Shown here one piece after another: positions 1 to 8,469 of a stretch of DNA of 64,000 nucleotides (positions are counted from its first letter, which is position 1; every line of letters starts with the position of its first letter). A model generated the notes under the pieces. It did not search any database. It saw nothing but the letters and a program-made list of their open reading frames with translations, and was not told where the DNA came from. The translations under genes and the position numbers were made by a program. Source of the stretch: Microbacterium sp. MM2322 (GTDB lineage: Bacteria > Actinomycetota > Actinomycetes > Actinomycetales > Microbacteriaceae); NCBI RefSeq assembly GCF_964186585.1, contig NZ_OZ075067.1, positions 1,302,001-1,366,000 of the forward strand, written 5' to 3'.

Positions 1-331
1 CGCTGATCGCTCGGACGAGGGGCGCCTTCTCGGCGAGGAACGCCTCTGCGTCCGCGGTGACGGCGTCGCCGTCGGTCCGGTACCAGCGCCATCCGGACTG
101 GGGCGCATCCGCGGCGTCGTCGAGTACGACGTCCCGGCCGGGGTGCCAACGGCGGAGGACGGCCGGTTTGTACGAGTAGTACGTGTAGAGGAAGTCGTCG
201 ACGGGATGGGTCTCACCGCGCGCGGCACGGTGTCGCCGCGCTGCGGTGAGGGCATCTGCTCGCTCGCCGTGTTCCCGCATCCGCTCGGACCATTCGGACC
301 GCGCCAGGACGACACGCGTGAGGGTGGTCAT
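1..331 (-). CDS. 3-methyladenine DNA glycosylase-like protein (partial, C-terminus outside window)
   Basis: An open frame starts with ATG at 331 and runs off the left edge, giving about 110 N-terminal residues. The stretch PVDDFLYTYYSYKPAVLRRW followed by HPG resembles, from memory, the actinobacterial proteins annotated as 3-methyladenine DNA glycosylase. Such an enzyme removes alkylated bases and leaves an abasic site. It begins 10 bp after the HMCES stop on the same strand, so it is probably the last gene seen of a dedA-App1-HMCES operon. The catalytic part is not in the window, so the enzymatic call rests on family resemblance alone. The frame is certain; the function is moderately sure. 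Confidence 0.6.
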   Translation of the reverse strand, partial: MTTLTRVVLARSEWSERMREHGERADALTAARRHRAARGETHPVDDFLYTYYSYKPAVLRRWHPGRDVVLDDAADAPQSGWRWYRTDGDAVTADAEAFLAEKAPLVRAIS

Positions 332-341
332 GAGGGACTCG

Positions 342-1049
342 TCAGACGGGCTGGATGAGGTCGGGGGAGTCGTTTCGGACGTTTCCGACGGCGCTCGACA
401 CGACGTGATCAGTCAGCCCCGCGACCACGTCTGGAGCCGCATCGACGGCGGCATCGAGAAGGTCACCGACGTTGTCGACTTCCGTGTCGAGCCAGGCGTC
501 AGCGAAGTCGGCATCGAGGAACAGCGGCATCCGGTCGTGGATGGACCCCAGGGGGTCCAACGCGTCGCGGGTGATGATCGTGAACGACAGCACCCACTTC
601 GTCGGGTCGTCTTCGGCCTTCGCGGGATCCTTCCACCATTCATACAGGCCGGCGAACAGGAGTGGCGAACCGTCGGCGGGATGGATGAAGTACGGCGTCT
701 TGCCCTCGTCGGTCGTCTGCCACTCGTAGTAGCCCGTGGCAGGGACGATCGCCCGGCGTTTGATGAGGGCCTGCCGGAACATCGGCTTCTCCTCGAGTTC
801 TTCGGACCGCGCATTGAAGGCGCGCGCGCCGACCTTGACGTCCTTCGCCCACGAGGGGACGAGCCCCCACCGCGCGGGCTCCAGCCGTCGCGTCGGCGGG
901 TCGGTCTTGGCGGAGTCGAGCACGATGCCGACGCGGGAGGTCGGCGCGATGTTGTACGACGGGGCAGGGAGATCGTCGCTCTCGACGTCGACGCGCAGGA
1001 CGCCGACGAGCTCGGAGGAGACGTTGGCAACGACGAAGCGACCACACAT
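342..1049 (-). CDS. SOS response-associated peptidase / HMCES-type abasic-site shield protein (SRAP, YedK-like)
   Basis: The 235-residue protein belongs to the SRAP family, whose members cross-link covalently to abasic sites in single-stranded DNA through Cys2 and protect replication forks. The start was set at 1049 because the family must begin Met-Cys-Gly-Arg-Phe to expose Cys2; an upstream in-frame start at 1079 would bury it. Visible motifs are PSYNIAPT, ARWGLVPSWAKD, the NARSE segment, the GYYEW glutamate motif and IHDRMP with the active-site His. The length is usual for bacterial members. It lies 10 bp behind the App1-type gene and 10 bp ahead of a putative DNA glycosylase, which fits a role at abasic sites. 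Confidence 0.93.
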   Translation of the reverse strand: MCGRFVVANVSSELVGVLRVDVESDDLPAPSYNIAPTSRVGIVLDSAKTDPPTRRLEPARWGLVPSWAKDVKVGARAFNARSEELEEKPMFRQALIKRRAIVPATGYYEWQTTDEGKTPYFIHPADGSPLLFAGLYEWWKDPAKAEDDPTKWVLSFTIITRDALDPLGSIHDRMPLFLDADFADAWLDTEVDNVGDLLDAAVDAAPDVVAGLTDHVVSSAVGNVRNDSPDLIQPV

Positions 1050-1059
1050 GCGGGTCAGC

Positions 1060-2106
1060 CTAGGAGGAAGTGGGGACATCGCGAACGATGTCGACGTCGG
1101 TGAGACGCTCCAGCAGGTCGGCGCCGTCGTCGCCCGTCACCCACGGAACTCCGGCGGCGCTGTGATCGTCGACGGCCGTCCGCCCACCCGCGAGCACGGC
1201 TTCCGCGGGGGTCAGCCGCCGGATCGCGACCGCAGCAACCTGATCGGGATGCTGGATCGTGAACTCCGTGTAGATCTCGTCGTCGTGCTGGCCGTCGTCG
1301 CCGATCAGCAGCCAGTCGATGTCGGGGAACTCCTCGGCCAGGCGGCGGAGGTTCTCCTGCTTGTGAGCCTTGCCGCTGCGGAACCATCGATCGTGCGTCG
1401 GCCCCCAATCGGTGAGCAGCATCGCCCCGAGGGGGAACAGGTGCCGTCGCTGGAATCTGACCAGCGTCGGGGCGACGTTCCACGCCCCGGTGGACAGGTA
1501 GAGGATCGGCGCGCCGGGGTTGTCTCGCGCGAGCCGCTCCAGAAGGACCGCCATGCCAGGAACGGGCTGTCGGGCGTGCTCGTTCAAGACGAAGGAGTTC
1601 CACGCGGCGACGAAGGGGCGGGGGAGCGCCGTGACCATCACGGTGTCGTCCACGTCGGAGATGACGCCGAACCGGACGTCATCGCCGACGACGAAGATGC
1701 GAGCGTCCACGGCCTCCGAGTCCTCGACGCTCATGGTCACCGTCTGCCAGCCGGGTGCCATCGTGGCGGGCAGGACGGCGTCGATCACGCCCCCTCGATC
1801 CGCGGCGACCTCGTGGGCCACGCCGTCGATGGTCACCGTGACCGTCGCGTGAGCGATCGGCACCGCCGCGAAACTCCGCCACCCGCGGACGCCGGCGTAG
1901 TCGCCCCGCTCGCGCCGCTTGGCCTTCGGGGGGATCAACACTCGACCGAGCACGCGCACCCACTGCGTGCTGCCGTACCCCGGGAAAGCGGCGACAGTCG
2001 GGCGGCGGCCGCTCGCACGGGCGCGCTTCTCACGCCAGGCATGGAACCGATACTCGAGGCGGGCGAGCCAGAGCACCTTCGTGTCGCGCGAGGAGGGAGA
2101 AGGCAT
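1060..2106 (-). CDS. App1 family phosphatase (DUF2183)
   Basis: The 348-residue protein matches the App1/DUF2183 family, HAD-like phosphatases that in yeast act on phosphatidate. The catalytic DxDxT-type motif appears as SDVDDTV at about residues 148-154. A downstream WLLIGDDGQHD segment supplies the second HAD acidic motif, and LYLSTGAWN the conserved Ser/Thr motif. No signal peptide or membrane helix is evident. It starts 4 bp after dedA stops and ends 10 bp before the HMCES start, so the genes are probably co-transcribed. The substrate in bacteria is unknown; a phospholipid or phosphoprotein role is only inferred from the family. Confidence 0.85.
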   Translation of the reverse strand: MPSPSSRDTKVLWLARLEYRFHAWREKRARASGRRPTVAAFPGYGSTQWVRVLGRVLIPPKAKRRERGDYAGVRGWRSFAAVPIAHATVTVTIDGVAHEVAADRGGVIDAVLPATMAPGWQTVTMSVEDSEAVDARIFVVGDDVRFGVISDVDDTVMVTALPRPFVAAWNSFVLNEHARQPVPGMAVLLERLARDNPGAPILYLSTGAWNVAPTLVRFQRRHLFPLGAMLLTDWGPTHDRWFRSGKAHKQENLRRLAEEFPDIDWLLIGDDGQHDDEIYTEFTIQHPDQVAAVAIRRLTPAEAVLAGGRTAVDDHSAAGVPWVTGDDGADLLERLTDVDIVRDVPTSS

Positions 2107-2110
2107 CGGC

Positions 2111-2788
2111 TCAGTCTTTCACGTCGTCTGCATGCGCTCCGGCGGCCTCGTCGAGGGCGAGGTGGCGCGCTTCCCGCGCGCTGATCACGCGCTTGGCGAT
2201 GTAGACGAGCAGGAGGAACGCCGCGATCACCCCGACGAACAGGTAACCAGCCGAATGCAGGCTGTCGGAGAGGTCGCGGTACCCCTCGGCGGCGGCGGCC
2301 GCCACCGACACGTAGGCCACCGACCAGACGGCGCACGCGGGCACTGTCCACGTGAGGAACCGGCGGTAGGCGAACCCGCTCATTCCCACTGTCAGAGGCA
2401 CGAGGGAGTGGAGCACGGGGAGGAACCGCGAGAGGAAGATCGCAGGTCCGCCGCGGCGACGGAGGTACAGCTCGGCGCGCACCCAGTTGCGTTCGCCGAC
2501 CAGTCTGCCGACTCGGGAGAAGCGGATGCGGGGACCCAGCCAGCGCCCCAATGCGAACCCGATGCTCTCGCCCAGGAGCGACCCCACCAACACGGCGAGG
2601 ACGAGCCACGCACCTTCGCCGAGTGAGTCGACCGCGGTTCCCGCGACGATCACGATCGTGTCACCGGGAACGACGAGCCCCACGAGCACACTCGTCTCGA
2701 GCATCATCGCCAGGCCGGCGAAGAGGGTTCGCACGACCGGGTCGACCGCTTGGACGGTGTCGAGCAGCCAGTCGAGGATCTCGTTCAC
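2111..2788 (-). CDS. DedA family integral membrane protein (SNARE-associated/VTT domain)
   Basis: This 225-residue protein has the DedA/VTT layout: a hydrophobic N-terminal re-entrant segment (VRTLFAGLAMMLETSVLVGLV), the LYLRRRGG segment, and RFLPVLHSLVPLTVG, the usual arginine-rich re-entrant signature. Two further membrane helices follow. DedA proteins are needed for membrane homeostasis and undecaprenyl-phosphate or phospholipid scrambling. The GTG start at 2788 follows a GATAAT hexamer (minus, 2802-2797) by 8 nt with no Shine-Dalgarno, so it looks leaderless. It heads the minus-strand operon with the App1 and HMCES genes. Confidence 0.88.
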   Translation of the reverse strand: MNEILDWLLDTVQAVDPVVRTLFAGLAMMLETSVLVGLVVPGDTIVIVAGTAVDSLGEGAWLVLAVLVGSLLGESIGFALGRWLGPRIRFSRVGRLVGERNWVRAELYLRRRGGPAIFLSRFLPVLHSLVPLTVGMSGFAYRRFLTWTVPACAVWSVAYVSVAAAAAEGYRDLSDSLHSAGYLFVGVIAAFLLLVYIAKRVISAREARHLALDEAAGAHADDVKD

Positions 2789-2821
2789 GACCTCAGATTA
2801 TCCGCCGTCTACCCTGAGGGG
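2789..2821. promoter_or_regulatory. Face-to-face divergent leaderless promoters, dedA/pabB
   Basis: Only 33 bp separate the GTG starts of dedA (2788, minus) and pabB (2822, plus). Both -10 hexamers fit in this gap: GATAAT for dedA (minus, 2802-2797) and TACCCT for pabB (plus, 2810-2815). Each -35 region would then fall over the start of the opposite gene. The two promoters are likely to exclude each other. No ribosome-binding site is visible for either gene. Confidence 0.55.
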
Positions 2822-4111
2822 GTGCCCCGTCACCTCGACTCCCGTGTTCTTGACGGCTGGGTGGATCCGGCGGTCGCGTTCACGGCCCTGTTCGGTGAGG
2901 TCGCGCATGCGTTCTGGCTCGACGCCGGCCCCGCCGCGTCGGACGGATGGAGCTGGGTGGGTAGCGGCATCCCGTCACCTGCTCCCCGCCACGTCGTGGC
3001 CGGCGGTGCGACCGATGCCGCGGCCGGACCATTCCGCGGCGGGTGGGTCGGGTGGTCGGGCTATGACGCGGCAGCCCGTCGCGCGGGTGCTCCGGCGACG
3101 GAGGATGCCGGGCCCGGCGAGGTCTGGCTGAGGATCGACCGGATGATCGGGTTCGACCACGCGGCCGGACGGATGGTCGCGTACGGCGACCGGGATGTCC
3201 TCGAATCGTTCGCCGTCGCGATCGAGACCGCTCGGCGGGCGGAGCGGATGCCGGAGCCCGGTGCACCCGCAGCAGTCGAGGTTCGTGCGCGTCATGACCC
3301 CGCGGCGTACGCGGCTCTCATCGAGGAGTGCCGGGACGAGATCCGCGAGGGGCGCGCGTACCAGCTGTGTCTCACCACGCGGTTCGAGACAGCGGCATCC
3401 GTCGACCCGATCGAGACTTATCTGCGTCTGCGTGTCGCGACACCGGCGCATCACGGCGGGATCATCCGCAGCGGCGGGTGGGCGCTCGTCAGCGCGTCGC
3501 CGGAGCAGTTCCTCACAGTGAGCGGCGGGATCGTCCGCACCCGCCCGATCAAGGGCACCCGGCCGCGGTCTCCTGACACGGTGGATGATGCGGCGCTGGC
3601 CGCCGAGCTGCGGGCGAGTGAGAAGGAGCAGGCCGAGAACGTCATGATCGTCGACCTCATGCGCAACGATCTGCAGCGCGTGTGCGAGCCGGGGTCCGTT
3701 GCTGCGGAACGGCTGCTGGAGGTCGAGTCGTACCCCGCTGTGCATCAGCTCGTGAGCACGGTCGCCGGGCGACTCCGCGCCCGGACGACCGTGGGCGATC
3801 TGTGGGATGCCTCGTTTCCCGCCGGGAGCATGACGGGGGCGCCCAAGCTCTCGGCCATGCAGATCCTGCACCGACTGGAAGGAGCGCCGCGCGGAGTCTT
3901 CGCCGGATGCTTCGGGTGGATCGGCGTCGACGGCGGGCTCGACCTCGCCATGGTGATCCGCTCGATCGTCGTGCATCCGGGTGGTGCGTACGTCGGGGCC
4001 GGCGGGGGGATCACGTGGGGGTCGGTTGCGGCGGATGAGGTCGCCGAAGTCGGCATCAAGGCGCGAGCGCCCCTCCGCGCGCTGGGGGCGGACCTGCCCC
4101 CGGGCTGGTGA
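2822..4111 (+). CDS. pabB: Aminodeoxychorismate synthase component I / anthranilate synthase component I family
   Basis: The 429-residue protein is a chorismate-utilising enzyme that aminates chorismate on the route to p-aminobenzoate and folate. The motif PIKGT, with Lys at about residue 244, is typical of PabB; TrpE usually has Ala there. Other family signatures are EKEQAENVMIVDLMRNDL, VHQLVSTVAG, FPAGSMTGAPKLSAMQIL and the GAGGGI glycine motif. No glutamine amidotransferase domain is fused, and no pabC is adjacent. The GTG start at 2822 follows TACCCT by 6 nt, a leaderless layout; an upstream in-frame start at 2750 would run over the dedA coding region and was rejected. Confidence 0.88.
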   Translation: MPRHLDSRVLDGWVDPAVAFTALFGEVAHAFWLDAGPAASDGWSWVGSGIPSPAPRHVVAGGATDAAAGPFRGGWVGWSGYDAAARRAGAPATEDAGPGEVWLRIDRMIGFDHAAGRMVAYGDRDVLESFAVAIETARRAERMPEPGAPAAVEVRARHDPAAYAALIEECRDEIREGRAYQLCLTTRFETAASVDPIETYLRLRVATPAHHGGIIRSGGWALVSASPEQFLTVSGGIVRTRPIKGTRPRSPDTVDDAALAAELRASEKEQAENVMIVDLMRNDLQRVCEPGSVAAERLLEVESYPAVHQLVSTVAGRLRARTTVGDLWDASFPAGSMTGAPKLSAMQILHRLEGAPRGVFAGCFGWIGVDGGLDLAMVIRSIVVHPGGAYVGAGGGITWGSVAADEVAEVGIKARAPLRALGADLPPGW

Positions 4112-4179
4112 AAGCCCCGGTCCGCTAGGCTGAAATGGCGCTTTCGCGCGCCCTCCCGACTTTGCACGATTGGTTCACC

Positions 4180-6759
4180 GTGTCCTCCAGCACCTCCTCC
4201 GACGCATCGGCTCCCGAGCAGGCGAGCTTCGATTCCCGCGCCATCCAGAACAAGTGGCAGGCGCGATGGGCGGAGTCGGACCCGTTCAAGGCCGGTGGCA
4301 GCGACGACACCCGGCCGCGCAAGTACGTCCTCGGGATGTTCCCGTACCCGTCCGGCGACCTGCACATGGGTCACGCGGAGAACTACGCCTACGTCGACGC
4401 CGTCGCGCGGTTCTGGCGTCACCGCGGGTACAACGTGCTGAACCCCATCGGTTGGGACTCGTTCGGTCTCCCCGCCGAGAACGCCGCCATCAAGGGCGGC
4501 GCCGGTTCGGACCCGCGCGAGTGGACCTACAACAACATCGACCAGCACAAGGTCAGCTTCCGTGCCTTCGGGTCGTCCTACGACTGGAGCCGCGTGCTCC
4601 ACACGAGCGACCCCGAGTACTACCGCTGGAACCAGTGGCTGTTCCAGCGGCTGTTCGAGCGTGGACTCGCGTATCGCAAGCAGAGCGCCGTGAACTGGTG
4701 CCCCAACGATCAGACCGTCCTCGCCAACGAGCAGGTCGTCGACGGTCACTGCGAGCGGTGCGGGTTCGAGGTCGTCAAGAAGAAGCTGACGCAGTGGTAC
4801 TTCAAGATCACGGAGTACGCCGACCGGCTGCTCGACGACCTGAACCAGCTCGAAGGGTTCTGGCCGCACAAGGTGCTGCAGATGCAGCGCAACTGGATCG
4901 GCCGCTCCATCGGCGCCGACATCGACTTCGAGATCGAGGGCCGCGACGACAAGATCAGTGTCTTCTCGACTCGGCCCGACACGCTGCACGGCGCGACGTT
5001 CATGGTCGTCGCGCCGGACTCCGACCTCGCCGCCGAACTGGCCGAGGGCGCCTCGCCCGAGGTCCAGCAGCGCTTCCGCGCTTACCTCGACACGGTGCAG
5101 AAAACGAGCGAGATCGAGCGCCAGACCGCTGATCGCCCCAAGACCGGTGTCTTCCTCGACCGCTTCGCGATCAACCCGATCAACGGCGAGCGTCTGCCGA
5201 TCTGGGCGGCGGACTACGTCCTCGCCGACTACGGGCACGGTGCCGTCATGGCCGTCCCCGCGCACGACCAGCGCGACCTCGACTTCGCCCGCGCGTTCGA
5301 CCTGCCCGTGAAGGTCGTCGTCGACACGACGGCTCCGGTCACCGGCGCGATCCCGGTCATCGAGGTCGACGAGGACGGTGTGCCGATCGGCGACGACCTC
5401 GAGTCGATCGATCCCGCCCGCACCGGCACCGCGCTGACGGGCGATGGGCGCCTCATCAACTCCGGGTCGCTGAACGGGCTGTCCAAGCGCAACGCGATCG
5501 CCCGCGCGATCGAAGAGCTCACCTCGGCGGGAACCGGCCGCGCCGCGAAGACCTACCGCCTCCGCGATTGGCTGATCTCGCGTCAGCGGTTCTGGGGCAC
5601 CCCGATCCCGATGATCCACACCGAGGACGGCCGTATCGTCCCGGTCCCCGACGAGCAGCTGCCCGTCATCCTGCCCGACGCCAAGGGTCTCGACCTGAAG
5701 CCCAAGGGCACCTCGCCGCTGGGCGGCGCTACGGAGTGGATGTCGACGGTCGACCCCGAGACGGGGGAGCCGGCGCTCCGCGACGCCGACACCATGGACA
5801 CCTTCGTGGACAGCTCCTGGTACTTCCTGCGCTTCTTGGCCCCGAACGGCGCGACGGAGCCGTTCCCGACGGCCGAGGCATCCAAGTGGGCGCCGGTCGA
5901 CTCGTACATCGGCGGTGTCGAGCACGCGATCCTCCACCTGCTCTACGCCCGTTTCATCACGAAGGTCCTGTTCGACATGGGCCTCGTCGACTTCACCGAG
6001 CCGTTCACGAGCCTGATCAACCAGGGCATGGTTCTGCTCGACGGGTCGAAGATGTCGAAGTCGAAGGGCAACCTGGTCGAGTTCGCGTCGAGCATGGACG
6101 AGCCCGGCGCGGATGCCGTCCGTGTCGCGATCGCGTTCGCCGGACCGGTCGAGGACGACATCAACTGGGAGGACGTCTCGACGACGGGTGCCCAGAAGTT
6201 CCTCTCCCGCGCACTGCGCGTCGCCACGGATGTCGCGAGCCCCAAGGATGTCGTCTGGGCCGAAGGCGACACCGCGCTCCGCCGCGTGACCCACCGTCTG
6301 TGGGCGGATGTCGTGGGCCTGGTCGAGCAGTCGAAGTTCAACGTCGTCGTCGCGCGCCTGATGGAGCTCGTGAACGCGACGCGTAAGGCGATCGACTCTG
6401 GTGCGGGCGCTGCAGACCCCGCCGTCCGCGAAGCCGCCGAGGCCGTCGCGATGATCCTCGACCTCTTCGCCCCCCACACGGCGGAGGAGATGTGGGAGAT
6501 CCTCGGGTACGAGCCGTTCGTCGGCGTCGTGCCATGGCGTCAGGCCGACCCGACGCTGCTCGTCGAGGAGTCGGTGACCGCGGTCGTCCAGATCAACGGC
6601 AAGGTGCGCGGCACGCTCACCGTTCCGGCGAAGATCTCGGGCGAGGAGCTTGAGAAGCTCGCGCTCGCGGACGACAAGGTGCGCCGCGCGATCGGTGACA
6701 AGGAGATCACGCGCGCTGTTGTGCGTGCCCCGAAGGTCGTCAGCTTCACCGTCGCCTGA
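4180..6759 (+). CDS. leuS: Leucine--tRNA ligase
   Basis: The 859-residue class I synthetase charges tRNA-Leu. HMGH (residues 62-65) is the HIGH motif and KMSKS lies at 624-628. Between them are the zinc-binding and CP1 editing domains, including the [15 protein letters not shown] segment of the editing site. The C-terminus carries the anticodon-binding helices and the [11 protein letters not shown] domain. The start was placed at GTG 4180. An in-frame ATG at 4135 sits only 3 nt after a TAGGCT hexamer (4126-4131), where transcription would begin at or after it, so the mRNA probably starts near 4140. The gene ends 21 bp before the IS unit, and no terminator is seen. Confidence 0.96.
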   Translation: MSSSTSSDASAPEQASFDSRAIQNKWQARWAESDPFKAGGSDDTRPRKYVLGMFPYPSGDLHMGHAENYAYVDAVARFWRHRGYNVLNPIGWDSFGLPAENAAIKGGAGSDPREWTYNNIDQHKVSFRAFGSSYDWSRVLHTSDPEYYRWNQWLFQRLFERGLAYRKQSAVNWCPNDQTVLANEQVVDGHCERCGFEVVKKKLTQWYFKITEYADRLLDDLNQLEGFWPHKVLQMQRNWIGRSIGADIDFEIEGRDDKISVFSTRPDTLHGATFMVVAPDSDLAAELAEGASPEVQQRFRAYLDTVQKTSEIERQTADRPKTGVFLDRFAINPINGERLPIWAADYVLADYGHGAVMAVPAHDQRDLDFARAFDLPVKVVVDTTAPVTGAIPVIEVDEDGVPIGDDLESIDPARTGTALTGDGRLINSGSLNGLSKRNAIARAIEELTSAGTGRAAKTYRLRDWLISRQRFWGTPIPMIHTEDGRIVPVPDEQLPVILPDAKGLDLKPKGTSPLGGATEWMSTVDPETGEPALRDADTMDTFVDSSWYFLRFLAPNGATEPFPTAEASKWAPVDSYIGGVEHAILHLLYARFITKVLFDMGLVDFTEPFTSLINQGMVLLDGSKMSKSKGNLVEFASSMDEPGADAVRVAIAFAGPVEDDINWEDVSTTGAQKFLSRALRVATDVASPKDVVWAEGDTALRRVTHRLWADVVGLVEQSKFNVVVARLMELVNATRKAIDSGAGAADPAVREAAEAVAMILDLFAPHTAEEMWEILGYEPFVGVVPWRQADPTLLVEESVTAVVQINGKVRGTLTVPAKISGEELEKLALADDKVRRAIGDKEITRAVVRAPKVVSFTVA

Positions 6760-6776
6760 GCGACGGCGGGCGACGC

Positions 6777-6780
6777 CTAG
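6777..6780. repeat. CTAG target-site copy, left
   Basis: CTAG at 6777-6780 immediately precedes the outer end of the transposable unit. The same tetranucleotide closes the unit at 8466-8469. CTAG duplication fits the target preference known for the IS427 group of the IS5 family. Confidence 0.6.
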
Positions 6781-6846
6781 GTCGTGTTGATCAAGAGGTT
6801 CGGGGACTTCTTGGCGGATGTTGAACGGTGGCGCGTCGCGAGGTGC
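6781..6846 (+). repeat. Left outer end of transposable unit (IS end with subterminal region)
   Basis: GTCGTGTTGATCAAG at 6781-6795 matches 14 of 15 bases of the inverted right end (8465-8451). Similarity continues inward for about 65 bp, through AGGTTC, TTGG and TTGAACGGTG. It reaches the position of the transposase GTG start on the other side and the following GCG-rich codons. This looks like the 5' end of a second, related IS whose transposase has been replaced by the acetyltransferase gene. Confidence 0.65.
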
Positions 6847-6861
6847 TGCGAGGATGGGTGA

Positions 6862-7551
6862 ATGATCCTGCCCGAACCGATCGACCTCGAAACGTGGACG
6901 CGCCGCGAGACGTTCGAGTACTACCGCGAGCGGGTGCCGTGCACCTACGCCATCACCGTCGAGATCGACGTGACTCAGCTCCTCGCTGCGCTGCGACGCA
7001 CAGGGCGCAAGACATACCTCGCGCAGATCTGGGCGATCGCGAACGTTGTGAATCGTCGCCGTGAGTTCCGGATGGCGCTCACCGAGGATGGCGCGCCCGC
7101 CACGTGGCCCGTAGTGCATCCAGCGTTCACCGTGTTCAACGCGGAGCGCGAAACGTTCGCCGTGGTTTGGTCGCAGTACGACATGGACTTCGTCACTTTC
7201 CACGAGCGCACTGCCGAGGTGGTCGCGGATGCTGCATCCGCGACCACAATGTTCCCGCGGGGCGAGCTACCGCCCGACGTATTCGACGTCTCGAGCGTGC
7301 CGTGGACGCACTTCACCGGGTTCTCGCTCCAGATCGACGGTGGCACCCGGCATCTGCTGCCCATTTTTACGATCGGCCGGCACGTCGAACGCGGCGGGCG
7401 CACGTTCATGCCGCTGGCCGTCCAGGTGCACCACGCCTCGGCCGACGGGTTCCACACGGCGCGGCTCGTCAACGACATCCGGGAACTGATGGCGATACCG
7501 GAATGGGTGGAGCGCTCAGCCCTTAGGCCGTACCGATCAAGTCAGTCTTGA
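6862..7551 (+). CDS. CatA-like O-acetyltransferase (chloramphenicol acetyltransferase family), IS passenger
   Basis: The 229-residue protein resembles type A chloramphenicol acetyltransferases, trimeric enzymes using acetyl-CoA. The catalytic signature HHxxxDG appears as HHASADGFH near residue 195, and the segments TYAITVEIDVT and FTGFSLQIDGG fit the CAT fold. The last ten or so residues (SALRPYRSSQS) are encoded by the inner IS end at 7522-7545 and overlap the transposase frame on the other strand, so the native C-terminus appears replaced. The start ATG 6862 has AGGATGGG upstream. Whether the natural substrate is chloramphenicol cannot be told; many actinobacterial relatives have unknown acceptors. 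Confidence 0.8.
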   Translation: MILPEPIDLETWTRRETFEYYRERVPCTYAITVEIDVTQLLAALRRTGRKTYLAQIWAIANVVNRRREFRMALTEDGAPATWPVVHPAFTVFNAERETFAVVWSQYDMDFVTFHERTAEVVADAASATTMFPRGELPPDVFDVSSVPWTHFTGFSLQIDGGTRHLLPIFTIGRHVERGGRTFMPLAVQVHHASADGFHTARLVNDIRELMAIPEWVERSALRPYRSSQS

Positions 7552-8417
7552 TCCAGATCAACGTGGCGGCGAGGGTGATCGCGGCGCGGTAACTGCGTGC
7601 GGTCTTGTCTGAGCGCAGCGCGATGCCGCGCCACTGCTTGAGCCGATTGAAGCAGCGCTCGACGACGTTCCGGCCGCGGTAGCGGGTGTTTTGCTGGTCG
7701 CCGAAGTCGATCGGCCGGCCCGGCTTCTTGCGACGGTGCGCGATCTGATCGTCCCGCTCAGGAATCGTCGCGGCGATCCCGCGATCGCGGAGCCATGCGC
7801 GATTCGCCTTCGACGGGTATCCCTTGTCGGCGAGCACCCGATCGGGACGGGTGCGGGGTCTGCCCTTCCCGGCGCGGGGCACGCAGATGTCCTTGAGTAC
7901 CGCGGTCATCATCGTCGTGTCGTTGACATTCCCGCCGGTAACCATCATCCCCAGCGGTCTGCCGCGGCCGTCACAGACCAGGTGCAGCTTGGTCGTCAGC
8001 CCGCCACGGGAGCGGCCGATGCCGTGATCAGGCGGCTCGAACCACGGATTCTTGTGATTCGACAGAGCCCCCTGTGTCCCGCTTTAGGGTCGCACCGTGC
8101 TGATGCACGCGCGCGATGGTCGAGTCGATCGAGACAACCCAGTCGATCTTCCCGGCAGCGTCGGCCTGCTTCTGCACCTCGGCAAGCAGCTTCGTCCAGG
8201 TGCCATCCTCAGCCCACCGATTGAACCGCTTGTAGATCGAGTTCCACTTCCCGAATCGCTCTGGCACGTCCCGCCACGGCGCCCCGGTGCGGTACTTCCA
8301 CGCCATCCCCTCGAGAGCGAGTCGATGATCTGTCCACGGCCGCGACCGCCCTGTCACCGTCGGCATCAACGCTTCCATAACCGACCACACCTCGTCAGAG
8401 ATCTCCTGCCGCGTCAC
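7523..8417 (-). CDS. IS5 family transposase, two overlapping frames (orfA 8417-8028, orfB 8083-7523)
   Basis: OrfA (129 residues, GTG start at 8417) holds the insertion-element DUF4096-like N-terminus (WRDVPERFGKWNSIYKRFNRW) and the first catalytic Asp in VVSIDST. OrfB continues in another frame with NPWFEPPDHGIGRSRGG, the second Asp in VLADKGYPS and the Glu in VVERCFNRLKQWRG, completing a DDE set. To join them the ribosome must move +1 (or -2) within the shared interval 8083-8028. A run of five C on the plus strand (8068-8072, G run in the mRNA) is the likeliest slip point. Two-frame transposases are known in this family, so the element may be active, but a chance indel cannot be excluded. 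Confidence 0.85.
7527..7541 (+). repeat. Inner IS end (degenerate inverted repeat)
   Basis: GCCGTACCGATCAAG matches the right end (GCCGTGTTGATCAAG, minus 8465-8451) at 12 of 15 positions. It is preceded by CTTAG rather than CTAG. It overlaps the stop region of the transposase and the 3' end of the acetyltransferase gene, so it marks the distal end of the simple IS. Confidence 0.6.
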
Positions 8418-8450
8418 CGTTCAAGACTCACCCAACCAGTGGCGGAACCA

Positions 8451-8469
8451 CTTGATCAACACGGCCTAG
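8451..8469 (-). repeat. Right outer end of transposable unit plus CTAG copy
   Basis: The right terminal repeat occupies 8451-8465 and is followed by CTAG at 8466-8469. The histidine kinase stop codon TAG (minus 8468-8466) lies inside this CTAG, so insertion at the palindromic target restored the kinase reading frame exactly. Confidence 0.65.

Larger units (their letters stand above)
6781..8465. mobile_element. IS5-family (IS427-like) unit of about 1.7 kb carrying a CatA-like passenger gene
   Basis: The unit is bounded by inverted ends of 15 bp (14 identical) and flanked on both sides by CTAG. It contains a plus-strand acetyltransferase gene and a minus-strand transposase in two frames. A third, degenerate end (GCCGTACCGATCAAG, 7527-7541) inside the unit marks the 3' side of a plain IS of about 940 bp (7527-8465). 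Two readings are possible: one IS beside a solo end, or two related ISs in inverted orientation with the first reduced to its 5' end. The duplicated CTAG favours movement or fixation of the whole 1.7 kb unit. The bases are less G+C rich than the flanks. Confidence 0.65.

Noticed and set aside
4135-4179. ATG 4135 as leuS start
   Set aside because: It lies 3 nt after TAGGCT, at or before the likely transcription start. GTG 4180 is preferred, though the point is not settled.
6828-7064. 78-codon frame starting at GTG 6828 as a transposase remnant
   Set aside because: Only the first few codons resemble the transposase start; the rest is the shadow of the acetyltransferase gene.
3745-7203. Open frame of 1152 codons on minus, antisense to leuS and pabB
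   Set aside because: It mirrors third-position G/C of leuS, has Arg/Asp/Val-rich low-complexity composition and no recognisable domain. It is a shadow frame of high-GC coding DNA.
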